From Chitinophagales bacterium (GTDB lineage: Bacteria; Bacteroidota; Bacteroidia; Chitinophagales; UBA2359), in contig JAHDIA010000050.1 of assembly GCA_020631035.1 (NCBI GenBank), positions 1 through 15,310 on the forward strand: a stretch of DNA of 15,310 nucleotides, written 5' to 3'. Below, piece after piece: positions 8,970 through 15,310 of the stretch. The translations under genes were made by a program, and so were the position numbers. The notes beneath the pieces were generated by a model. The model had not been told where the DNA came from and did no database searches. It was given only the letters and a program-made list of their open reading frames with translations. Each line of letters opens with the position of its first letter. Position 1 is the stretch's first letter.

Positions 8970-9002
8970 TAGAGACGAATAATCATTCTCCCAATAAAAA
9001 TC

Positions 9003-9163
9003 ATGCGTGAGGGATAGTAGCGGTTACCCCGCAATAGTCCCGAACTTTCGGGATTGTGCCTGCCCTGAAATGAGGAGTAAAAGCGAATAGCCCGACCCTT
9101 TGCGCCTATAAGAACAATTAAATTTTTAAAACAAAATATCTCGGCGCAAAGGGGCACGCCCAA
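9003..9163. repeat. Structured intergenic repeat, copy 2 (extended)
   Basis: Three nested parts are visible. The core has outer GGG (9011-9013) and CCC (9091-9093) arms. Next come internal-loop strands of 10 bases each, ATAGTAGCGG (9014-9023) and AAGCGAATAG (9081-9090), then TTACCCC pairing with GGAGTAA across one mismatch. Inside is a TCCCGAA/TTCGGGA hairpin (9038-9053). An adjoining perfect 11-bp inverted repeat, CCCTTTGCGCC (9096-9106) with GGCGCAAAGGG (9143-9153), encloses an AT-rich loop. The core shares its loop motifs with the copy at 1-68. The conserved-looking ends (GCGTGAGGGATAG and GGGTCGGGCTATTCGC on the minus strand) resemble a repeat I remember from many Bacteroidota genomes; unverified. 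No reading frame of note lies inside. Confidence 0.65.
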
Positions 9164-9185
9164 ATAAACAAAAGATTAAATCACC

Positions 9186-9222
9186 AAGTATTGGACACAA
9201 TCAAGCATTATGTCCAATACTT
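9186..9222. promoter_or_regulatory. 12-bp perfect inverted repeat upstream of the second paralogue
   Basis: AAGTATTGGACA (9186-9197) and TGTCCAATACTT (9211-9222) are perfect reverse complements around a 13-base spacer, ending 20 bases before the ATG at 9243. The right arm is followed by ATTTTAG, a poor U-run, so a weak terminator of the upstream unit is possible. An operator or a leader hairpin controlling this gene is an equal alternative. Confidence 0.5.
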
Positions 9223-9242
9223 ATTTTAGATAGAATAGACCA

Positions 9243-11831
9243 ATGGCAAAAAGAATTGCAAAAAAAGTACTGTGGATTGGCTGGGACGCTGCCGACTGGA
9301 AGATGATCAACCCACTGATTGATGCTGGTTTGATGCCCAACTTGGAACGTATGGTCAACCAAGGAGTTATGGGCAATTTGGCAACACTTGACCCACCTAT
9401 GTCTCCCACACTGTGGACGGCTATGGCAACGGGCAAAAGACCCTACAAACATGGTATCCACGGATTTACCGAAATCGACCCCAGTGGCGAAGGCGTTCGA
9501 CCGTCTTACATAACCTCTCGTAAGGTCAAAGCCATCTGGAATATGTTGCAACACCATGGATTGGTGACCCATCAAGTAGGTTGGTGGCCAAGTCATCCCG
9601 CTGAGCCAACCAATGGTATTTATATTTCCAATTTCTGGCACAAATCAGGCAAAGAAAAAAGTCGACACAATTGGCCCCTTGCCCCAGGTTGTGTTCACCC
9701 CAAAGAAATGGAACCCATCTTTGCAGACCTACGCATTCACCCTTCAGAATTGACGGCTGCACACCTACAACCTTTCATTCCATTAGGACATGAAATCGAC
9801 CAATCGGTGCCCAAATATGCCAAGCTCATCAACTCGGTTCGCAAGGTAACCACCGATGCCGCTTGTATACAATCTGCCGCCACCTATATTATGGCAAACC
9901 ACGACTACGATTTGATGTGTGTGTATTTTGATGCCATTGACCACTACGGACACGGTTTTATGAAATACAATCCCCCCCGTAGACCACACATACCAGAAGA
10001 TTTGTTCCGCTACTTCAAAGATGTCAACGTAAGTGGCTACCGTTACCACGATATGATATTGGGCAGACTGCTCGAATTGGCAGGAGAAGACACCACTGTC
10101 TTTTTGGTTTCCGACCACGGCTTCCATCCCGATCACTTGCGCCCCAATGCACTTCCTATTAGAGAAGAACCTGCGGCACCAGCACTCGAACACAGCCCCT
10201 ATGGCATCATTGTTGCCAAAGGACCAGGCATCAAAAAAGACAAGCGTATTTATGGGGCAAGCCTTATAGATATGTGTCCAACCATTCTTTCGCTTTTTGG
10301 ATTGCCCATTGCAAGAGATTTTGATGGAAAGGTATTGATGAACCTATTTGAAGAACCTTTTCAGGTAGACATCATTGATAGTTGGGAAGATGTTCCTGGT
10401 GAATGTGGACAGCATACCAAAGAAGTTGTGGTTGACAAGGAAAAAGCCAAGGAAGAAATGCAACAACTCATTGACCTCGGCTACATCGAAGATCCAGGCG
10501 GCAATGTAGAGAATGCCATCAAAATGACCGAAAAAACCAATAAGTACTTTTTGGCAAGAGCCTTTGTCAATGGAGGTAAGGTCGAAGATGCCCTCCCTCT
10601 TTACGAAGAATTGTGGGAAGAGTACCGAGACAATGGTCGATTTGGAATACGCCTAGCCAATTGCTATATGTCGCTTAATTTGTTGGAGGAAGCGAGAGAA
10701 ATAGTTGACGAAGTTTTTGAGCTAAAAATTAAGAATACACCTAGCCTTTTGGTCTTAAATGGTACTCTTTTGCTCAAAGAAAAAAATTACGACGAAGCTG
10801 TTAAAGTATTTGAGCAAGCAGTCAAAAAAGTACCCAAAGCACCCAATATCAACTTGCAAATTGCTTTGGGCTACCTCAAGCTAAAAAACTTTAAAGAAGC
10901 ACAAGAAGCAGCCTATAGAGAGTTGGAAATCAATTACGAAAATCCAGAGGCACACCGCATCATTGGACAAGTATATTATGCCCAAAACGAAAATGAAAAA
11001 GCGGTTGAATATGCTTTAAATGCCATTGGATTGCGTTATCATTTTCCACAAGCCCATGCCAATTTGGGAGATGCATTTTTCCGCCTCAACAATTTTGCGG
11101 GAGCAGCTCAGGCGTACGAAGTGGCTCTTTCTATGTTTAAACGTTTCCACACTGTTCGACGCAAACTCATTCGCATTTATACCAATAGATTGGAGCAGCC
11201 CCAAAAAGCCCAAGAATTGAAAAAAGTCGAAAAAGCCTTAAAAGAGGAGTTTACCACTGTCAATGTGGTTTCTGGTTTTGCCCGTTCTGGTACGTCTTTG
11301 GTGATGCAAATGTTGGAAGCGGGTGGTCAGCCAGTATTTTACGACGATAGCCGCCCTGCCGACGAGCACAATCCCAATGGTTATTATGAACACAATGCTT
11401 TGCAGACCATCCACCACGACAAAAAGTTTTTGGAAGAATTGGGTGAGCAAACAGTCAAAATTTATGCGGCAAAATTGCCCTTTGTCCCTCGTCCACAGAT
11501 GAAGTACAAGGTCATTTTTGTCGAACGTCCTCTTGCCGAAATTGTCTTGTCTCGACAACAAATGAGTACAAAGAAGCAAAAAGATGTTGAGACACTCAAT
11601 CTCACTTCCTACAATCATTTGAAAATGCAAGAAAAACGCATCAACAAATGGATACAAAGACGACAAAATATGGAGGTGCTCAAAGTACAATTTGAGGATT
11701 TGCTCAATCACCCCAAACGAGAGGCAGAGCGCATCAATGAATTTATGGGTGGCACACTCAATATTGCGGCAATGGAAAAAGCCGTCGACCCACTCATTAA
11801 GTACAAAGATGTAGAAGAATCCATTTCTTAA
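9243..11831 (+). CDS. AlkP-superfamily phosphohydrolase (COG3379 type) + TPR repeats + sulfotransferase-like domain
   Basis: 862-residue cytoplasmic protein (no signal peptide), tandem paralogue of the gene at 6441 and co-linear with it. The N-terminal domain (about 5-370) has the complete AlkP/nucleotide-pyrophosphatase-like site: Asp15 (IGWDAADW), nucleophile Thr59 (LWTAMATG), Asp233 and His237 (AIDHYGHGF), Asp291 and His292 (SDHGF), and His317 (EHSPYG). It should be a two-metal phosphohydrolase or phosphomutase; the substrate is unknown. Residues about 420-660 hold TPR repeats for protein contact. Residues about 672-862 are sulfotransferase-like, with RSGTS (681-685) for the PAPS 5' end and Arg762...Ser770 for its 3'-phosphate. 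PAPS use is inferred from motifs. The ATG is followed directly by the conserved KRIAKKVLWIGW. A C7 run at 9972-9978 lies in the coding region. A good terminator follows at 11838. Other AlkP family assignments are possible. Confidence 0.9.
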   Translation: MAKRIAKKVLWIGWDAADWKMINPLIDAGLMPNLERMVNQGVMGNLATLDPPMSPTLWTAMATGKRPYKHGIHGFTEIDPSGEGVRPSYITSRKVKAIWNMLQHHGLVTHQVGWWPSHPAEPTNGIYISNFWHKSGKEKSRHNWPLAPGCVHPKEMEPIFADLRIHPSELTAAHLQPFIPLGHEIDQSVPKYAKLINSVRKVTTDAACIQSAATYIMANHDYDLMCVYFDAIDHYGHGFMKYNPPRRPHIPEDLFRYFKDVNVSGYRYHDMILGRLLELAGEDTTVFLVSDHGFHPDHLRPNALPIREEPAAPALEHSPYGIIVAKGPGIKKDKRIYGASLIDMCPTILSLFGLPIARDFDGKVLMNLFEEPFQVDIIDSWEDVPGECGQHTKEVVVDKEKAKEEMQQLIDLGYIEDPGGNVENAIKMTEKTNKYFLARAFVNGGKVEDALPLYEELWEEYRDNGRFGIRLANCYMSLNLLEEAREIVDEVFELKIKNTPSLLVLNGTLLLKEKNYDEAVKVFEQAVKKVPKAPNINLQIALGYLKLKNFKEAQEAAYRELEINYENPEAHRIIGQVYYAQNENEKAVEYALNAIGLRYHFPQAHANLGDAFFRLNNFAGAAQAYEVALSMFKRFHTVRRKLIRIYTNRLEQPQKAQELKKVEKALKEEFTTVNVVSGFARSGTSLVMQMLEAGGQPVFYDDSRPADEHNPNGYYEHNALQTIHHDKKFLEELGEQTVKIYAAKLPFVPRPQMKYKVIFVERPLAEIVLSRQQMSTKKQKDVETLNLTSYNHLKMQEKRINKWIQRRQNMEVLKVQFEDLLNHPKREAERINEFMGGTLNIAAMEKAVDPLIKYKDVEESIS

Positions 11832-11837
11832 GAAAAG

Positions 11838-11906
11838 AGAAAAGGTGACACCCTTTTACACTTAAAAACTGATTGTTTTTTAAAAGTTAAAGGTGTCACC
11901 TTTTTT
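11838..11906 (+). terminator. Intrinsic terminator after the second paralogue
   Basis: AAAAGGTGACACC (11840-11852) pairs perfectly with GGTGTCACCTTTT (11892-11904) and the stem extends two bases further with one wobble. A T-run lies at 11901-11906. The loop of about 39 bases can itself pair partly (CTTTTA with TAAAAG). It starts 6 bases after the stop codon. On the minus strand the stem is also followed by a T-rich stretch, so it could stop the convergent gene at 12039 too. Confidence 0.85.
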
Positions 11907-12038
11907 ATCTTCTTTGGGGCAACGCATTTACTACTAGGCAGTACTTGGTCTGGTTAACTTTATATGCTCCAGCCAGCACAGTACATTTTGCGCCACCAAG
12001 CACACGCTCTACTGCGACACTAAACACAGTTAATCAAA

Positions 12039-13187
12039 TCAATATACATATATTTTTTGCCACAATTTCTTTTGTCCATTGTGTACTCTTAGAATAAAAC
12101 GCCCTTTCTTTTCTAGGGGCAATTGGTGGCTTCCTTTTCCATTTTCTAAGGCCAATACATTGCCTATATAATTGCCTTCAAAATCGAATAAATCGACCTT
12201 CAAAGCTTCCTCATTTGGACACACATAGTTAAAGTAAGTTTTTTGTTGTTGCGGATTGTAATACACCCATTGTTCATTGGCAGCATGGGCATTTGTATCG
12301 AGACTCAAGCCAGCCAAACGCTCTGCATCAAGCAATAAAAAATTGACAGGCATTAGACGTACCAAAAACTTATCTGCTTTGATGGGGAGTTTAGATGTAT
12401 CGGTATAAGTTCCTTCAAAATGGGGGAAAATGATGGCTTCCAATTCTTTCTTAAAAAACTTTCGTTTTTGCTCATTCTCTTCAAAAATTTGTTGGACTTC
12501 AGAACTGCCATTTTTGATTTTTGCCCAAAGCTCATTGATTTGCTTTTTGTGGGGCTCCAATTGCTTTGTCAAAGCCTTCATTTGTTGTTTGCATTGGCTC
12601 ACTGCTTCATTGTCTCCCTTGTAGCCCATACACTCTTTTCGTTTTTCTATCATAGACTCTTGTATCGCCCCAAAATGCGTTCGCAAATAACTCAATTCTT
12701 TCTGGATAGGCTCATTGAGTAAGCTTTCTAAACGACTTCGTTGTTCTACAAGGAAAGGAGCAATATTGCTTCGGTTGTAAGACTGAACCAGTTCATTGAG
12801 AGCTGCTTTACCAGCATCATCCAATTGCCTTTCTTTTGTCATTTTTTGCTCTGTTGTTATCAACAACTTGGCAAATTGAAGGGCATCTATTTTCTTAGGA
12901 AATACATCAATCAATTCCGTTCTGCGGGCATTTTTCAAGGTTTTTATTGCCTGCAATTTATTCTTGACCTGATTGAATTTTTTCCCTTGTATTTCCCCCA
13001 TTTGCTTGTGATAACGCAAACTGATTTCTCTGGCTTTTGCAAAAACTTGCTCATTCAACTGCATGCTATCCTTCACAGCTAACAAAACCTGTTCATAATG
13101 TATATTTGTTGTTTGTCCCAGCAAATGAGTTATCTGAAAACTAACAAATATTAGTACACAGCTCAGTATTACAATAATTCTTTTCAT
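12039..13187 (-). CDS. Secreted helical protein with possible T9SS-type C-terminal tail
   Basis: I do not recognise a family for the body. The 382-residue product starts with a clear signal peptide (MKRIIVILSCVLIFVSFQ...LLGQ), probably cut just before or after the Gly-Gln. The middle (about 30-270) is highly charged, rich in Lys, Glu, Gln and Leu, with long helical or coiled-coil stretches and a short Cys pair (CMGYKGDNEAVSQC). The last 70 or so residues look like a small beta-sandwich: VDLFDFEGNYIGNVL, a Gly/Leu-rich turn, GRFILRVHNG and a final QKIYVY. This resembles T9SS type A sorting tails but lacks the usual PNP motif, so that call is tentative. The frame is open 15 codons further upstream, but the ATG at 13187 puts the signal peptide at the N-terminus. 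The gene is convergent with the paralogue pair and divergent from the Lys-rich gene. Confidence 0.8.
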   Translation of the reverse strand: MKRIIVILSCVLIFVSFQITHLLGQTTNIHYEQVLLAVKDSMQLNEQVFAKAREISLRYHKQMGEIQGKKFNQVKNKLQAIKTLKNARRTELIDVFPKKIDALQFAKLLITTEQKMTKERQLDDAGKAALNELVQSYNRSNIAPFLVEQRSRLESLLNEPIQKELSYLRTHFGAIQESMIEKRKECMGYKGDNEAVSQCKQQMKALTKQLEPHKKQINELWAKIKNGSSEVQQIFEENEQKRKFFKKELEAIIFPHFEGTYTDTSKLPIKADKFLVRLMPVNFLLLDAERLAGLSLDTNAHAANEQWVYYNPQQQKTYFNYVCPNEEALKVDLFDFEGNYIGNVLALENGKGSHQLPLEKKGRFILRVHNGQKKLWQKIYVY

Positions 13188-13210
13188 TTGATTGCTTAAA
13201 ATATCAAAAA

Positions 13211-13218
13211 CAAATGTA
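13211..13218 (-). promoter_or_regulatory. Probable -7 box for the minus-strand secreted protein
   Basis: On the minus strand this reads TACATTTG, an exact TAnnTTTG match, 23 bases before the ATG at 13187. It supports that start over the longer frame, whose start at 13232 would lie upstream of the box. The -33 region is weak. Confidence 0.5.
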
Positions 13219-13355
13219 AGCAGCTCTAGCAATACTATAAAGTTTTTAAGCTTATTTCACCTATTAGACTATGACTTTTAGGCAAAACTTCACCTACTCA
13301 CTACTAAGTTTTAAAAAAAACTGTTTTCAAGCTCTTAAATACTACTTTTTTTTCT

Positions 13356-13363
13356 TAAATTTG
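13356..13363 (+). promoter_or_regulatory. Probable -7 box for the Lys-rich exported protein
   Basis: TAAATTTG matches TAnnTTTG exactly, after a T-rich tract and 82 bases before the ATG at 13446. No clear -33 box is seen. The AT-rich surroundings raise the chance of a random match. Confidence 0.45.
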
Positions 13364-13445
13364 ATGTTTAGTATGTTGTTTAACAAACTTTATAGGATTA
13401 AGAAATTCATTATATTAATAAAATAGATCATCTAAATTAGTTATT

Positions 13446-13802
13446 ATGAAAAAAATCATGCGTTTTATTCCAGCCATTGTGCTTGCTTGCATGTTGTTTT
13501 TTGTGAGTAATGCAGTTTCTGCCCAAACAGCTCACAATGTTGATTTTCAAGCAGCTAAAGCCAAAATGACCAAAAAGCAAGGTCAAAAAGCTGTGACCAA
13601 AGAAGTTGCAAAAACCCAATTGCAAAAAGCTTCTTTTAAGAAAGGTGAACAAGTTACAAATCTTAAGAATAAGTCTAAAGCTCCAAAATTGAACAAGGCT
13701 ACATTGAAAAAGAATCTTGCTGACAAGAAGCAAGTTTTTAGAAAAACTGAGCTTAAGAAATCTTTGAACGCCAAAAAGCTTAGAGAAAACCAAAAAAAAT
13801 AA
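13446..13802 (+). CDS. Small exported Lys-rich basic protein (118 aa)
   Basis: No family recognised. A standard signal peptide (MKKIMRFIPAIVLACMLFF...VSAQ) predicts cleavage at about residue 26, leaving a mature part of about 92 residues. By my count this has 26 Lys and 2 Arg against 6 Asp or Glu, giving a net charge near +22. There are no Cys residues in the mature part and few aromatics; Lys pairs recur (KK), so it is probably extended or helical and binds something negatively charged, such as polysaccharide, DNA, the cell envelope or the acidic protein encoded next (inference). A 100-plus residue frame on the opposite strand is only its shadow. The next gene begins 49 bases later with no terminator between, so the two may be transcribed together. 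Confidence 0.85.
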   Translation: MKKIMRFIPAIVLACMLFFVSNAVSAQTAHNVDFQAAKAKMTKKQGQKAVTKEVAKTQLQKASFKKGEQVTNLKNKSKAPKLNKATLKKNLADKKQVFRKTELKKSLNAKKLRENQKK

Positions 13803-13851
13803 GCTTCAAAGCATTGTAACTTTTTAATCCACAGAAATTAAATCATACATT

Positions 13852-15310
13852 ATGAATAAAATAAAAAAATACCTAAAAGAATCTGACATAGAGTCAGTAG
13901 CTGGGAAGATTGCTTCCTATAGTGCGGTAGCAGCTACTTTTTTGGCTGCTTCTCCTGATGCTGCTGCGCAATGTGTCAATCCAGGGGATGCTCCTTTGGA
14001 AGTAGATATTGACGGAGATGGTGTGGCAGATGTAAACATTACTGCTGTTTCTGGTACTATTACAGACCCATATGCTCCTTATTCAATTAGCAATCCATAT
14101 ACAGGTTTCAATTACAATCCATTGGCGACTCCTGGTATTTATGGTTATGCAGGTCCTGTATTTACTGCTGGTCAGCCTTATGTAAATGCTGCGGGTACTT
14201 GTACAGACTTCTTTACTGCTACTGTTTCATTTACTTTAGTTGCTTTCCAAACAGCAACAGCTGGATTTACTTACTTATATTCTAATCTTAATGTAGGTGG
14301 TACTTTCAACTATGCTGTGGCAACTGGAGCTGGTAACCAAATTGTTGGTTTAACGGCTGGCACCTCTGATTGTGCTGTATTCAGTAGTTCTGCAGCTTCT
14401 GTATTGCTCAACTCTAACTACTCTATCACTAGTTCTTTTATTGGTTCTTTGTACCAATACTTTAGACAAGATGTAACCTTTACTTACTTCTTCCCAGGTG
14501 TAGGAGTACAAAATGCAAATTGTATTAATTCTGCTGGAACAGCCTATTTTAATGGTTACCTCTCTGGTTACCTAAATACTACTGGCTATGTTGCTGGATA
14601 TTATACCATTAACCAAAGCATTCCTCGTTATACCAGTGGTCCTAATGTAGTCGCTACAGGAACTAATCCAGGAGCAGGCTTCTTAGCTGTTCAGTTTGGT
14701 TCGACTACTACAGGCGAAACACACAATGGTTGGGTTCAGTTAACTGCCAATCCAGATGGTTCTGTATGTGTAGATGCTACAGCTTTCAACTCTTGTTCTG
14801 TAGAGAGTGCAACTGCCAATGGCGATGCAACACAAGCTTGTATTGATGTCGCAGGTGCCGATCCTAATGCAGGTGCTGGTTGTCCTGTTACAGCAGTTCC
14901 TCCAACAATTAACATTTCAGATCCTTGTAATTGTACAGCTGGTGTTGATCTAGATGGTGATCCAATGAATGGCAATGAATTGGCTCAAGAAACAATTACG
15001 ATTACTCCAGGTACTGCTCCATATACTGTAACAGCTGTTACTGGTTTGGTTGATGCTGCTGGGGTTGCTTTGGACGCTGCTGGTGTACAAGCATTGTTAG
15101 ATGCTAGTGCTGATGGTGCGACCATTGTAGCTTATGTTCCAGCTGATGGTGCAACTACTTATACATTGGACATTTCTGACGCTGCTGCTATGACGGCCAA
15201 TATTGCAGGTGGTCCTTGTGCTGCTTGTCCTGCTTCAACAGGAACAGATATTCCAACTCTATCTGAATGGGGATTGATCACACTAGCATTGATGTTGATG
15301 TCTTATGGTT
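13852..15310 (+). CDS. Secreted acidic protein with IPTL-CTERM sorting signal (3' end outside window)
   Basis: The frame is open from the ATG at 13852 to the window end, giving 486 codons with the stop beyond. The N-terminus has a long signal peptide (MNKIKKYLKESDIESVAGK, then a hydrophobic stretch ending DAAAQ near residue 40). The mature part is rich in Ala, Gly, Thr, Asp, Tyr and Cys. It includes DIDGDGVADVN (55-65), which looks like a calcium-binding loop, and a segment GFLAVQFG...HNGWVQLT that resembles stretches of other CTERM-sorted surface proteins. Near the end, IPTLSEWG (467-474) followed by a hydrophobic stretch is the IPTL-CTERM motif (TIGR04174-like), a C-terminal sorting signal. 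By my count all Lys lie in the first 19 residues; the mature part has none and only two Arg against about 30 acidic residues. The body has no known function. The missing end should finish the membrane anchor and a basic tail. Confidence 0.9.
   Translation, partial: MNKIKKYLKESDIESVAGKIASYSAVAATFLAASPDAAAQCVNPGDAPLEVDIDGDGVADVNITAVSGTITDPYAPYSISNPYTGFNYNPLATPGIYGYAGPVFTAGQPYVNAAGTCTDFFTATVSFTLVAFQTATAGFTYLYSNLNVGGTFNYAVATGAGNQIVGLTAGTSDCAVFSSSAASVLLNSNYSITSSFIGSLYQYFRQDVTFTYFFPGVGVQNANCINSAGTAYFNGYLSGYLNTTGYVAGYYTINQSIPRYTSGPNVVATGTNPGAGFLAVQFGSTTTGETHNGWVQLTANPDGSVCVDATAFNSCSVESATANGDATQACIDVAGADPNAGAGCPVTAVPPTINISDPCNCTAGVDLDGDPMNGNELAQETITITPGTAPYTVTAVTGLVDAAGVALDAAGVQALLDASADGATIVAYVPADGATTYTLDISDAAAMTANIAGGPCAACPASTGTDIPTLSEWGLITLALMLMSYG

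Noticed and set aside
11907..12038. A possible gene remnant or small RNA in the gap between the convergent genes
   Set aside because: I found no open frame of note, no promoter box and no clear stem beyond the terminator before it.
13161..13187. Possible lipobox ILSC at residues 6-9 of the minus-strand secreted protein
   Set aside because: The hydrophobic stretch before this Cys is too short for a lipoprotein signal; the longer hydrophobic segment after it fits a normal signal peptide.
13437..13793. A 118-codon minus-strand frame opposite the Lys-rich gene
   Set aside because: Its Phe/Leu-rich product is simply the complement of Lys codons; the plus-strand frame has a proper signal peptide and a promoter box.

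Overview
The window looks like chromosomal DNA of an AT-rich member of the Bacteroidota, probably a Saprospira/Aureispira-like marine lineage (the lineage is inference). Four things point to the phylum: -7 boxes matching TAnnTTTG in front of several genes, start regions with no clear Shine-Dalgarno sequence, a large FG-GAP/UnbV lipoprotein, and a secreted protein ending in an IPTL-CTERM signal, with a possible type IX secretion (T9SS) tail on a neighbour. No phage, insertion sequence, tRNA, rRNA or CRISPR array is visible.

Layout: (1) positions 1-1000 hold a short structured intergenic repeat and rsmA/ksgA (16S rRNA dimethyltransferase) on the minus strand. (2) Positions 1019-2558 hold an M17 leucyl aminopeptidase with a good promoter box and a very strong hairpin terminator. 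(3) Positions 2588-6341 hold a 63-residue protein of unknown function and then a lipoprotein of about 1132 residues with fourteen FG-GAP/VCBS-type repeats around an ASPIC/UnbV domain. (4) Positions 6441-11831 hold two tandem paralogous giants, each an AlkP-superfamily phosphohydrolase domain (COG3379 type), then TPR repeats, then a sulfotransferase-like domain. The second has a full set of AlkP metal ligands. The first has lost all six but keeps both sulfotransferase cofactor motifs. Between them lie a second copy of the structured repeat and a 12-bp perfect inverted repeat close to the second start codon. (5) Positions 11838-15310 hold a terminator, a minus-strand secreted helical protein, a tiny Lys-rich exported protein, and a large Lys-free acidic exported protein that runs off the window end inside its IPTL-CTERM anchor.

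Working together: rsmA and the aminopeptidase are housekeeping genes. The lipoprotein and the two AlkP-TPR-sulfotransferase genes share a strand, with no GC-rich terminator after the lipoprotein, so they may be one functional unit handling sulfated or phosphorylated surface material (inference). The paralogue pair, one apparently active and one apparently a pseudophosphatase, is the most novel-looking system here. The last two genes, a strong polycation followed by a polyanion, are the second most interesting pair.

All intergenic gaps are under 300 bases. In 11907-12038 and 13219-13355 I see no gene or clear element.
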